This document shows positions 32,297 through 40,677 of a DNA stretch of 64,000 bases, piece by piece. Position 1 is the first letter of the stretch. Each line of letters starts with the position of its first letter. Position numbers and translations under genes: made by a program. Source of the stretch: Oscillospiraceae bacterium (GTDB taxonomy: Bacteria > Bacillota > Clostridia > Oscillospirales > Oscillospiraceae); assembly GCA_015067435.1 (NCBI GenBank), contig SVMM01000004.1:1-64000 (forward strand), written 5' to 3'. The notes beneath the pieces were generated by a model. That model was not told the origin of the DNA and searched no databases. It saw only the letters and a list, made by a program, of their open reading frames with translations.

Positions 32297-33874
32297 ATGC
32301 CAGCCCCACAACCCACACCCACCATGTTCAGCCCGGTCAACATCCTGATCTGGCTGGTGTTGCTGGCCTTGGGAATCTTTCTCGGCTTCTGGATCCGAAA
32401 GCAACAGGAGATCAAATCCGGTAAGACCATCGAGGACGCCGAACAAAAGGCGCTGCAAATCGAAAACGACGCGCACAAGCGGGCGGAGAGCAAGGCAAAG
32501 GAAATGCTGCTCGAAGCCAAGGAAGAGATCATGCGTGTGCGCAACGAGGCCGAAAAAGAGAACAAGGAACGCCGCAGCGACCTGCAAAAGCAGGAACGCA
32601 GACTGCAACAGAAGGAAGAGAACATCGACAAGAAGACCGATGCTCTTGAGAAGAAAGAGGAAGCCCTGAACCAAAAGCATGCCGCGCTTGACAAGGAAAA
32701 CGAGGAGATAAAGATCATCAAGCGCAGCCAGACCGAGATGCTTGAGCGCATCTCCGGCTTCACCGCCGAGGACGCCAAGCGCTATCTCATCGAACAGGTT
32801 GAAAGCGAGGTCACGCATGAGACCGCGCTGAAAATCAAGGAGCTGGAACAGCGCGCCCGCGACGAGGCGGACACCCGCGCCCGCGAGATCATCGCAACCG
32901 CCATCCAGCGCTGTGCCGCGGATCATGCCGCCGAGATCACCGTCAGTGTGGTTCCCCTGCCCAATGACGAGATGAAGGGCCGCATCATCGGCCGCGAGGG
33001 CCGCAACATCCGCACCATTGAAACCATGACCGGCGTCGACCTCATCATCGACGACACGCCGGAGGCGATCACGGTCTCCTGCTTCGAGCCCGTCCGCCGC
33101 GAGGTCGCGCGCATCGCGCTGGAAAAGCTGATCGCTGACGGGCGCATCCATCCCACCCATATCGAGGAAATGGTCGCGAAAGCCCGCCGCGAAGTCGACG
33201 CCGTCATCAAGTCCGAGGGCGAGCGCGCGGTGCTGGAAACCGGCGTGCGCGGCGTGAATCCGGAGCTGGTCAAGATGCTCGGTCGGCTCCACTACCGCAC
33301 GAGCTACGGCCAGAACGTCCTCCAGCACTCCATCGAGGTCAGCCAGCTTTCCGGCATGATCGCCGCGGAGCTCGGCGCGGACGTCACCGCAGCCAAGCGC
33401 GCGGGTCTGCTGCACGACATCGGCAAGTCCGTCGACCACGAGATGGAGGGCACGCACGTCTCCCTCGGCGTGGAATTCATGCGCAAGTACCACGAGAAGG
33501 ACGAGATCATCCACGCGGTGCACGCGCACCACAACGATGTCGAGCCGACGACGGTGCTGGATTTCATCGTGCAGGCCGCCGATGCGATCTCCGCCGGACG
33601 CCCCGGCGCGCGGCGCGAGAATCTGGAGAACTACATCAAGCGTCTGGAGCAGCTTGAGGAGATTACGGGCAGCTTCCCCGGCGTGGAGAAGAGCTACGCC
33701 ATTCAGGCGGGCCGCGAGGTCCGCGTCATGATCAAGCCCGAGGTCGTCAGCGAGGACGAGATGATTATCCTCGCCCACGACATTGCCAAGCGCATTGAGG
33801 ACGAGATGGAGTATCCCGGCCAGATCAAGGTCAACGTCATCCGCGAGGTCAAAGCGGTCGAGTACGCGAAGTAA
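32297..33874 (+). CDS. rny: Ribonuclease Y
   Basis: The membrane-anchored endoribonuclease that starts mRNA decay in Firmicutes. The 525-residue protein has an N-terminal membrane helix (about 15-32), a long charged coiled coil (about 40-190), a KH domain with [17 protein letters not shown], and an HD domain with [10 protein letters not shown] and the metal pair in [15 protein letters not shown] 32297 is preceded by AGGAGG; an in-frame ATG seven codons upstream has no ribosome site. It is monocistronic, ending in a strong terminator. Confidence 0.97.
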   Translation: MPAPQPTPTMFSPVNILIWLVLLALGIFLGFWIRKQQEIKSGKTIEDAEQKALQIENDAHKRAESKAKEMLLEAKEEIMRVRNEAEKENKERRSDLQKQERRLQQKEENIDKKTDALEKKEEALNQKHAALDKENEEIKIIKRSQTEMLERISGFTAEDAKRYLIEQVESEVTHETALKIKELEQRARDEADTRAREIIATAIQRCAADHAAEITVSVVPLPNDEMKGRIIGREGRNIRTIETMTGVDLIIDDTPEAITVSCFEPVRREVARIALEKLIADGRIHPTHIEEMVAKARREVDAVIKSEGERAVLETGVRGVNPELVKMLGRLHYRTSYGQNVLQHSIEVSQLSGMIAAELGADVTAAKRAGLLHDIGKSVDHEMEGTHVSLGVEFMRKYHEKDEIIHAVHAHHNDVEPTTVLDFIVQAADAISAGRPGARRENLENYIKRLEQLEEITGSFPGVEKSYAIQAGREVRVMIKPEVVSEDEMIILAHDIAKRIEDEMEYPGQIKVNVIREVKAVEYAK

Positions 33875-33880
33875 CATCAT

Positions 33881-33918
33881 AAAAAGAGGCTTCCGAGCAA
33901 TCGGAAGTCTCTTTTTGT
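33881..33918 (+). terminator. Terminator of rny
   Basis: A 16-bp stem (33881-33896 with 33901-33916, one G-U pair, loop GCAA) ends in a T-run. Repeat copy 2 begins right after it. Confidence 0.9.
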
Positions 33919-33919
33919 T

Positions 33920-34656
33920 CCGCCGGCCCCGGCGGAGGTGAAGTTCCGCGCCTGCGGGCGCGGGCACGCTGTTTCCGCCGGCTCCGGCGGAGGGGGGGAG
34001 GTTTCCGCCTGCGGGCGGAGTGACTTTTTCGGCGGCGAAAAAGTCACCAAAAAGCCGCCAAAACCTACGGTTTTGGAATCTCTTTCCCGCCGTCGACGCC
34101 GATAGCCGCCGTCCGGCGCCCCATGTCGATACGGGTATTCCCTGTTTGCGCTGACGCGCTCATTCATCGAGGCACAAATGCGTGCGTCTGCACGGCGGCG
34201 CCTGCTTTATCACAAACCAGAAGACTTATCCCCCCCCGAGGCGCGCGGGGCGGCGACGCACAATATCGCACACGGAGAAACGCAGCGACAGCGGAAACAG
34301 GGAATACCCGTATCGACCGCGCTCGCGCCGAGCAGGCTTGCGCGGCACCTGCGGAGACACGACAGGCGGCTTTCTCTTTTGGGGAAGTCTGAAACCGTGT
34401 TTTCTCTTTCGCAAGAGAAAGAGAAAAGGCGGTTTCAGGAATCGCTGCCCGAGGCGCGCGGGGCGGCACGGCGACGCACAATATCGCGCACGGAGAAACG
34501 CAGCGACAGCGGAAACAGGGAATACCCGTATCGACATGGCGCGCCGAGCGGGTCACAGCGGCACCGATCGAGGCGCGGCAGGCTTTTCCTTTCTTTGGAA
34601 GTCTGAAAACGGTTCTTTCCTTTTCCCGAAAAGGAAAGAACTGGTTTCAGGAACGC
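33920..34656 (+). repeat. Composite palindromic repeat, copy 2 (with tandem E-F duplication)
   Basis: A 737-base non-coding mosaic between rny and a convergent amidase gene. Modules in order: A twice (33920-33962, 33973-34018; GC hairpins ending GCGCCTGCGGGCGC); B (perfect 12-bp arms 34020-34031/34036-34047, then CCAAAACC/GGTTTTGG 34058-34076); C (about 34092-34133); D (about 34148-34203); E1 (34236-34330) and F1 (stem 34400-34410/34417-34427); then E2 (34448-34577) and F2 (stem 34612-34625/34628-34641). All three frames stay open in parts because of GC bias, but there is no ribosome site and no conserved peptide. Confidence 0.85.
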
Positions 34657-34668
34657 CCCCCGCCGGGC

Positions 34669-35412
34669 TTACACCTCGATATACGCCGCAGCGGCGTATC
34701 CCACCATTCCGCCGTAGTGCGCCACATACCACCCCTGCCATTCGCCGTAGACCGTGACCGCCGCGCCGTCCGGCATCAGGCCGAGCACCGTGCCCTCCGC
34801 GTCAGGATAGTCCCGCAGACGCAGCGCCGAGCCGCCCGCGGCGACACGCCCGGTCTCCGGCGCCTGCGGCTCGATGAACGGCAGGCCGAACAGCTCGGTC
34901 AGGCCCCGCGCGAGCGCGCGCGCGATCTGCGGACGGCTCGACTCGATCCACAGCGCGTCGGCGTAGTTGTCGTGGTAGCCAATCTCAATGAGATTTGCCG
35001 GATAGCGCGTGCGGCTGACCTCGCCGAGCGAGGTGGTCGTGCGCGTGGTGACGCGGTCGGGCAGCGGATAGACCTCGCGCAGGCTTGCCGCGAAGAGCTC
35101 CGCCGCCTCCTGCCCGCGCGCGCTGCCCGGATAGTAGAACACGATGATCCCGCGGTTCTGCCCCTCGTTCCCCGCACCGGACGCGTTGGAGTGTAGCGCG
35201 AGGTAGAAGTCGAAGCCGCCGAGCTCGTTCGCCTGCCGGATCGAGCTGGCGGCGGTCATGTCCGGCGTGTTGCGCACCCATTGGATGCCGTTGGAGAGCA
35301 GATACGGCTCCAGCGCGTCGGCGAGCAGGTTCATGTTGTACTCCTCGCTGCCGCTGCCGGTGATGTAGGGGTTCCAGTCCTGCGTGGACGGGCTTAAATA
35401 GATCTTGGGCAT
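34669..35412 (-). CDS. N-acetylmuramoyl-L-alanine amidase with C-terminal SH3-like domain
   Basis: A 247-residue amidase_3 protein that cleaves the MurNAc-L-Ala bond of peptidoglycan. It opens with YLSPSTQDWNPY, followed by GSGSEEYNM (zinc-ligand Glu), FYLALHSNAS (zinc His) and ANLIEIGYHDN (catalytic Glu). A bacterial SH3 domain occupies about residues 190-247 (ALRLRDYPDAEGTVLGLM). No signal peptide is seen, as in spore-cortex or prophage-like amidases of this subfamily. GGAGG precedes the ATG. It is single, convergent with rny across repeat copy 2. Confidence 0.88.
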   Translation of the reverse strand: MPKIYLSPSTQDWNPYITGSGSEEYNMNLLADALEPYLLSNGIQWVRNTPDMTAASSIRQANELGGFDFYLALHSNASGAGNEGQNRGIIVFYYPGSARGQEAAELFAASLREVYPLPDRVTTRTTTSLGEVSRTRYPANLIEIGYHDNYADALWIESSRPQIARALARGLTELFGLPFIEPQAPETGRVAAGGSALRLRDYPDAEGTVLGLMPDGAAVTVYGEWQGWYVAHYGGMVGYAAAAYIEV

Positions 35413-35526
35413 GGGATGGCCTCCTCCATTTGATGTTATACCATCCTATGCCGCTGCGCGCAAAAAGGACGCCTCCGAATGGAAGCGCCCTTTTGGGACA
35501 TAATTCGTTTTTGCGGGAGCCGGGCG

Positions 35527-37518
35527 TTACGCCGCAGCCTCCTTCTTCGCGCCGAGCTTTTGCAGCACGCAGATCACCGCGACGAGCGCGAGGCCGATCA
35601 CGTCGGTCAGCACGCCGGGGATCATCATGCACAGGCCGCCCACGGCGAGAACCACACGGAACAGCGGGTTGATCGGCCGGAACAGGAAGCCGTTGAGAGC
35701 CGCCGCAACGCCAAAGATACCGAGCATCGAGGTGACAACGATCAGAACGACCTGTCCCGCCACCGCGGCGCCGCTGAGGCCCTCCGCAAACTCGAAGACC
35801 ATGGCGGGGTTCATCGCCAGGATGTACGGCACAATAAATGCCGCGATGGCGATACGCGTGGCGTTGAACGCCGTCTTCATGGGCGGCGCCTTGGCAATGG
35901 CGGAGCCGGCGTAGGCGGCGAGCGCCACCGGCGGCGTGATATCCGCCACGATGCCGAAGTAGAACACGAAGAAGTGCGCGCACACCAGCGGCACGCCGAT
36001 GCGCGGATCGATCAGGATCGGCGCGGTGGTCGCCGCCATGATGCAGTAGTTCGCGGTCGTCGGCACGCCCATGCCGAGGATGATGCAGCACAGCATCGTC
36101 AGGAACAGGGCGATGAACGCGCGGCCGCCGGAGATCTTGACGATGACGCGGATGAGCGTCGAGGCAAGGCCCGTGGACGTGATGCAGCCCGCGACGAGGC
36201 CCGCCATGGCGCAGGCGACGGCGACGGTGATGACGCCCTTGCCGCCCGCTTCGAGCGCGTCGATGATCTTCGTGAGGTTCAGCCGGTCGTCCTTGTTGAT
36301 AAAGCCGACGGCGATGCAGATGAAGATCGCGAGCGTCGCGGCAAACTGCATCGTGTAGCGGTTCGTCGCGACAAGAATGACGAGGATGATCAGCGGCAGC
36401 AGCAGATAAAGCTTGGGCAGCAACTTGCTCATCTTGGGCAGATCCTCCTTGGGAATACCCTTGAGGTTGAGCTTGCGCGCCTCCAGATGCACCGCGATGT
36501 AGATACCGGCAAAGTACAGCACGGCGGGCAGGATCGCCTTGAGCGCGACGGTGCCGTAGGGCACGCCCATGTACTCCGCCATCAGGAACGCTGCGGCGCC
36601 CATGATCGGCGGCATGATCTGACCGCCGGTCGACGACGCGGCCTCGACCGCGCCGGCGAATTCGGGCTTGTAGCCGCACTTCTTCATCATCGGGATCGTC
36701 ACCGAACCGGTGGTCACGGTGTTGCCGACGGACGAGCCGGACACCATGCCGCACAGCGCCGACGAAATGACCGCGACCTTCGCCGGGCCGCCCGCGCTGG
36801 AGCCGCAGAGGCTGTTGGCGAGGTCAATGAAGAACGCCGAGATGCCCGTGCGCTCCAGAAACGCGCCGAAGATGATGAACACGACGATGTACTTCGCGCA
36901 GACGTTGATCGGCGTGTTCATGACGCCGGTCGTCGTGTAGAACAGGTCATAGATGACCTTGCCGAAGCGGACGTTCACGAAGGTGTAGACCAGCAGCACG
37001 CCGACCACACAGAGGATCGGAATGCCGACGCAGCGGCGGCACAGCTCCATCAGCGCAAGGATGGAGAGGATCGCGATCACGATCATGACCGGATTCTTCG
37101 TCACGGTCGTCGCCATCTGGATGATCGACTTGGCGTTGGCGGCGAAATAGAAGAACGGCGCAGCGCCGAGGATCATGATGAGGATATCGTACCACGGGAG
37201 GTAGTTGGGCTTCTGCTCGCCCTTTTTGATGGGATAGTGCAGGTAGCCGAGGATCAGGATCATGCCGAGGAACATCGTCAGACGCACCTCAGGCAGCGCC
37301 GTGCTGAACAGCGTCACATAGATGCTGTAAAGCGAGAAGGCAACGGAGACCCAGCGCACGATCGTCTTGGGAAGCCCCTCCCAGACGCGGGTGTTGGACT
37401 CGTTGTCGTATTTCTTCATGATCGCCTCAACGTCGGCAGCCGTGCCGACGTCGACGTCGGGCGTCGCAGTTTCCGCGACCTCGCCCGCTGTCTTCTTTTC
37501 GAGATCGTTGGAACTCAT
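35527..37518 (-). CDS. TRAP transporter fused permease (4TM/12TM, TAXI type)
   Basis: A 663-residue fusion of the small DctQ-like and large DctM-like TRAP membrane subunits, the form that pairs with TAXI binding proteins. Import is driven by a Na+ or H+ gradient. The first about 50 residues are cytoplasmic and acidic, followed by about 16-18 helices. Family motifs include GAFLERTGISAFFIDLA, SGSSVGNTVTTGS, GGQIMPPIMGAAAF, and ILGMGVPTTANY in the second repeat. ATG 37518 follows GGAGGGGG. It is the second gene after the TAXI receptor, 113 bases away across a GC hairpin. Confidence 0.93.
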   Translation of the reverse strand: MSSNDLEKKTAGEVAETATPDVDVGTAADVEAIMKKYDNESNTRVWEGLPKTIVRWVSVAFSLYSIYVTLFSTALPEVRLTMFLGMILILGYLHYPIKKGEQKPNYLPWYDILIMILGAAPFFYFAANAKSIIQMATTVTKNPVMIVIAILSILALMELCRRCVGIPILCVVGVLLVYTFVNVRFGKVIYDLFYTTTGVMNTPINVCAKYIVVFIIFGAFLERTGISAFFIDLANSLCGSSAGGPAKVAVISSALCGMVSGSSVGNTVTTGSVTIPMMKKCGYKPEFAGAVEAASSTGGQIMPPIMGAAAFLMAEYMGVPYGTVALKAILPAVLYFAGIYIAVHLEARKLNLKGIPKEDLPKMSKLLPKLYLLLPLIILVILVATNRYTMQFAATLAIFICIAVGFINKDDRLNLTKIIDALEAGGKGVITVAVACAMAGLVAGCITSTGLASTLIRVIVKISGGRAFIALFLTMLCCIILGMGVPTTANYCIMAATTAPILIDPRIGVPLVCAHFFVFYFGIVADITPPVALAAYAGSAIAKAPPMKTAFNATRIAIAAFIVPYILAMNPAMVFEFAEGLSGAAVAGQVVLIVVTSMLGIFGVAAALNGFLFRPINPLFRVVLAVGGLCMMIPGVLTDVIGLALVAVICVLQKLGAKKEAAA

Positions 37519-37562
37519 AGGCTTTTCCCCCTCCTAATTCCGAATTGGTGCCTTTTTTGGAA

Positions 37563-37593
37563 CGGCTGCGGCGGGGCAAGCCCGCCGCAGCCG
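37563..37593 (-). other. Intercistronic hairpin between TAXI receptor and permease genes
   Basis: A perfect 13-bp stem (37563-37575 with 37581-37593) has no T-run. It most probably protects the upstream receptor mRNA from 3' decay so that receptor outnumbers permease, a common arrangement in binding-protein operons. Confidence 0.6.
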
Positions 37594-37631
37594 AATTTCG
37601 CGTCAAACGGTGTAAAGCCTTTGTTCAGATC

Positions 37632-38588
37632 TTACTTGGTCGGAACGGTGATGCCCTTCTCGGTGAAGTACTTGGCAGCGCCGGGATGATACGGCACGGA
37701 GCCGTAGGACGCGGCGAAGTTGATGTCGAGCTCGGCGCCCTTGGCGTGCGCCGCGGTGATCTCGTCGACGTTGTTGAAGATGGTGGACACGAAGTTGTAC
37801 ACATCGTCGTCCGCCACGTCGTTGCGCGCGATGACGACCGCCGCGACGGCGACCGTGGTGGCATCCTCAGGCAGGCCGTAGGCGTCCTTGGAGATGACGT
37901 TCTTGCTGTAGTAGGGGGACTGCTTGATCAGGGAGTCGATGTGCGCATCGTCCAGACTGACCAGATAGACCTGACGGGTCGCGGCCAGAGAGGTGATGGC
38001 GGTGGTGGGAGCGCCCGCGACGACGAACGCCGCGTCGATCTTGCCGTCCTGCAGGGCCTCGACGCTGTCGCCGAAGGACTGGTAGGTCGGGTTGATGCCG
38101 GTGTCGGCGTCGATGCCGTAAGCACCGAGAACGTCGACCGCGTTGAAGTACACGCCCGAACCGGCGGCGCCGATGGAGACGTTCTTACCCGCGAGGTCGG
38201 CAACGCTCTTGATGTTGGGGTCGAGCGTGACGATCTGAACCTGCTCCATGTAGAGCGCGGCAACCGTGGAGAAGATGTCCACCTTGCCGGACTCCGCAAA
38301 CAGACGCGTGCCCTCATAGCCGTAGGCCGCCACGTCGGACTGGACGAAGCCGAGCTGGGCGTCGCCCGCCTGCAGGGCCTCAATGTTCGCCTTGGAGCCG
38401 CCGGAGGTAATGGCGGTGACGCTGGTCTTGCTCTTGTCGCTGACCTTGCCGGCCAGCACGGTGCCGAAGCCGTAATAGGTGCCCTGATCGCCGCCGGTGG
38501 TGAAGGTCAGGTTGCCGCCCTTACCGCCGCAGGCGGCGAGAGCAAGTACCATGACCGACGCAAGGACAAGTGCTACAATCTTTTTCAT
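37632..38588 (-). CDS. TAXI-family TRAP solute-binding lipoprotein
   Basis: A 318-residue receptor for the adjacent fused TRAP permease. It has a lipoprotein signal peptide with lipobox LAAC (Cys about residue 20), then the TAXI pattern FTTGGDQGTYYGFG, SGGSKANIEALQAGDAQLGFVQSD and GAAGSGVYFNA. TAXI receptors bind carboxylates such as glutamate or 2-oxoglutarate; the ligand is not known here. AAGGAG precedes the ATG. The promoter is at 38645-38673. Confidence 0.93.
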   Translation of the reverse strand: MKKIVALVLASVMVLALAACGGKGGNLTFTTGGDQGTYYGFGTVLAGKVSDKSKTSVTAITSGGSKANIEALQAGDAQLGFVQSDVAAYGYEGTRLFAESGKVDIFSTVAALYMEQVQIVTLDPNIKSVADLAGKNVSIGAAGSGVYFNAVDVLGAYGIDADTGINPTYQSFGDSVEALQDGKIDAAFVVAGAPTTAITSLAATRQVYLVSLDDAHIDSLIKQSPYYSKNVISKDAYGLPEDATTVAVAAVVIARNDVADDDVYNFVSTIFNNVDEITAAHAKGAELDINFAASYGSVPYHPGAAKYFTEKGITVPTK

Positions 38589-38644
38589 TTCACAGTCTCC
38601 TTTTCAAAAAATCTACACAACCCCCATACGCTATGGGTAGACTT

Positions 38645-38673
38645 ATTCTAGCCTTTTTGCGCATGTTATGCAA
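38645..38673 (-). promoter_or_regulatory. Promoter of the TAXI-TRAP operon
   Basis: On the minus strand TTGCAT (38668-38673), 17 bases and TAGAAT (38645-38650). Confidence 0.7.
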
Positions 38674-38744
38674 GTCTGTTTTCATAAATTCATTTTTATT
38701 GCCAAAAAATTTTTTAGTTTTTTGTGCGTTTTGTATATTTCGAT

Positions 38745-38780
38745 AAAAATGCACGATACCATACGGTATCGTGCATTTTT
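38745..38780 (-). terminator. Terminator of thrS
   Basis: A perfect 16-bp stem (38745-38760 with 38765-38780, loop ATAC) with T-runs on both strands, 12 bases after the thrS stop. Confidence 0.9.
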
Positions 38781-38791
38781 ATTCGCTATTC

Positions 38792-40573
38792 TCACTTTCG
38801 GGTCTTGCTGTCCACGTCCTCGCGCAGAAGCTTCGTAAATGCCTCCATGCTCATGGCGCCAAGGTCGCCGTCCGCGCGGTGGCGCGGGGAAACGGTCGCG
38901 TTTTCCATGTCGCGGTCGCCGACGACGAGCATATAGGGCACCTTTTCCAGCTGCGCCTCGCGGATCTTTTTGCCGATCTTCTCGTTGCGGTCGTCCACCT
39001 CGGTGCGGAAGCCCAGCTCGTTGAGCTCGTCGGCGAGCTTCGCGCAGTAATCGTTCGCGCGGTCGGTGACGGGCAGGAACTTCGCCTGCACCGGCGCGAG
39101 CCACGTCGGGAACGCGCCCATGGTCTCCTCAATGAGGTACGCCATAAAGCGGTCGAGGGAGCCGAGGATCGCGCGGTGGATGACGACGGGCGTTTTCTCC
39201 GCGCCGTCGGTGTCGATATACTTGAGGTCGAACTTCATCGGCAGGCAGAAGTCGAGCTGGCAGGTCGAGAGCGTGTACTCCGCGCCGACGGCGGGCACGA
39301 CGTTGACGTCCAGCTTCGGACCGTAGAACGCCGCCTCGCCGATCTCCTCGGTGAACTTGAGGCCAAGCGCGACGAGCACCTCGCGCAGCGCGGTCTCGGC
39401 GGTGTTCCACATCTCGTCGTCCTGATGGTACTTCTCCTTGTCCGCGGGGTCGCGCAGGGAGAGCACGCAGCGGTAGTCCGTGATGCCGAAGTCCTTGTAG
39501 GTCTCGAAGATCAGGTCGCAGACCTTGGAGACCTCGTCCTTGATCTGCTCCGGCGTGCAGAAGAGGTGCGCGTCGTTCTGGCAGAAGTGGCGGCCGCGCT
39601 CGATGCCCTTGAGCGTGCCCGACGCCTCGTAGCGGAAGTCGTGCGCGATCTCGCCGATGCGGATGGGCAGATCGCGGTAGGAGTGGGGACGGTTGGCGTA
39701 AATGCGCATGTGGTGCGGGCAGTTCATCGGGCGCAGGACGTACATCTCGTCCTCGACCTCCATCGCCGGGAACATGTTCTGCTTGTAGTGGTCCCAGTGG
39801 CCGGAGGTCTTGTAGAGGTCGACCGTGCCGACGCAGGGCGTGAGCACGTGCTGATAGCCGAGCTTGAGCTCCTTGTCGCGGATGTAGTTCTCCAGCAGGC
39901 GCCAGACGGTGTAGCCCTTGGGCAGGAACATCGGCATACCGCGGCCCACCAGCTCGTCGGTCATGAAAAGCCCAAGCTCGCGGCCCAGTTTGCGGTGGTC
40001 GCGCGCCTTCGCCTCTTCGAGCTTTTGCAGGTACTCGTCGAGCTGCTCCTTCTTCGGGAACGCCACGCCGTAGATGCGCTGGAGGCTCTTGTTCTTCGCG
40101 TCGCCGCGCCAGTAGGAGGCGTTGCACGCGGTCAGCTTGAGGGCGTTGCCCTTGATGCGGCCGGTGGAGTCGATGTGCGGGCCCGCGCAGAGGTCGGTGA
40201 ACTCGCCCTGCTTGTAGAAGCTGATGACGGCGTCCTCCGGCAGGTCGTTGATGAGCTCGACCTTGAACGGCTCCTCCTTCTCCTCCATGAACTTGACCGC
40301 CTCCGCGCGGGGCAGCTCAAAGCGCTCGAGCTTGAGCTTCTCCTTGCAGATCTTGCGCATCTCGTCCTCGATCTTGTCCATGATCTCGGGCGTGAAGGCA
40401 AAGGGCGAGTCCATGTCGTAATAGAAGCCCGTGTCGATGCTCGGCCCGATGGCAAGCTTGACCTCCGGGTACAGGCGCTTGACCGCCTGCGCCAGCACAT
40501 GCGAGCAGGTGTGCCAGTAGGTCTTGCGGTATTCGGGGTTTTCCCAGCTGAATTCGAAGTTTTCTTCTGCCAT
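38792..40573 (-). CDS. thrS: Threonine--tRNA ligase lacking the TGS domain
   Basis: Charges tRNA-Thr. The 593-residue protein begins directly in the editing domain: HTCSHVLAQAV (HxxxH) and TDLCAGPHID (editing Cys and His). It then has the class II catalytic core with MNCPHHMRIY, FRYEASGTLKGIERGR and IHRAILGSLDRFMAYL, and the anticodon-binding domain (about 495-593). Canonical ThrRS (about 640 residues) has an N-terminal TGS domain of about 60 residues that is missing here. GGAG stands eight bases before ATG 40573, and the promoter leaves no room for an upstream TGS-coding segment. Editing and synthesis sites look intact. Confidence 0.95.
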   Translation of the reverse strand: MAEENFEFSWENPEYRKTYWHTCSHVLAQAVKRLYPEVKLAIGPSIDTGFYYDMDSPFAFTPEIMDKIEDEMRKICKEKLKLERFELPRAEAVKFMEEKEEPFKVELINDLPEDAVISFYKQGEFTDLCAGPHIDSTGRIKGNALKLTACNASYWRGDAKNKSLQRIYGVAFPKKEQLDEYLQKLEEAKARDHRKLGRELGLFMTDELVGRGMPMFLPKGYTVWRLLENYIRDKELKLGYQHVLTPCVGTVDLYKTSGHWDHYKQNMFPAMEVEDEMYVLRPMNCPHHMRIYANRPHSYRDLPIRIGEIAHDFRYEASGTLKGIERGRHFCQNDAHLFCTPEQIKDEVSKVCDLIFETYKDFGITDYRCVLSLRDPADKEKYHQDDEMWNTAETALREVLVALGLKFTEEIGEAAFYGPKLDVNVVPAVGAEYTLSTCQLDFCLPMKFDLKYIDTDGAEKTPVVIHRAILGSLDRFMAYLIEETMGAFPTWLAPVQAKFLPVTDRANDYCAKLADELNELGFRTEVDDRNEKIGKKIREAQLEKVPYMLVVGDRDMENATVSPRHRADGDLGAMSMEAFTKLLREDVDSKTRK

Positions 40574-40613
40574 GATGATATCTCCATTACTATAAGTAAA
40601 ATTCAACTGCTAA

Positions 40614-40642
40614 AGAGTATCACCGCCGCAAGAGATTGTCAA
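40614..40642 (-). promoter_or_regulatory. Promoter of thrS
   Basis: On the minus strand TTGACA (40637-40642), 17 bases and TACTCT (40614-40619). The resulting leader is only about 33 bases, too short for a T-box. Confidence 0.65.
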
Positions 40643-40647
40643 GCGGA

Positions 40648-40675
40648 AAAAAGCGGCTCCTGAGAGCCGCTTTTT
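40648..40675 (-). terminator. Terminator of the small lipoprotein gene
   Basis: A 12-bp stem (40648-40659 with 40664-40675, loop CTGA) flanked by A and T runs, directly after the stop at 40678. Confidence 0.85.
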
Positions 40676-40677
40676 CG

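Noticed and set aside
34178..34757. Overlapping frames in repeat copy 2
   Set aside because: They lie in the composite repeat, exist in several frames at once, lack ribosome sites and are not kept in copies 1 and 3.
35479..37689. Long plus-strand frame over the TRAP permease gene
   Set aside because: Antisense, Arg/Asp/His-rich with no domain; the minus-strand permease is certain.
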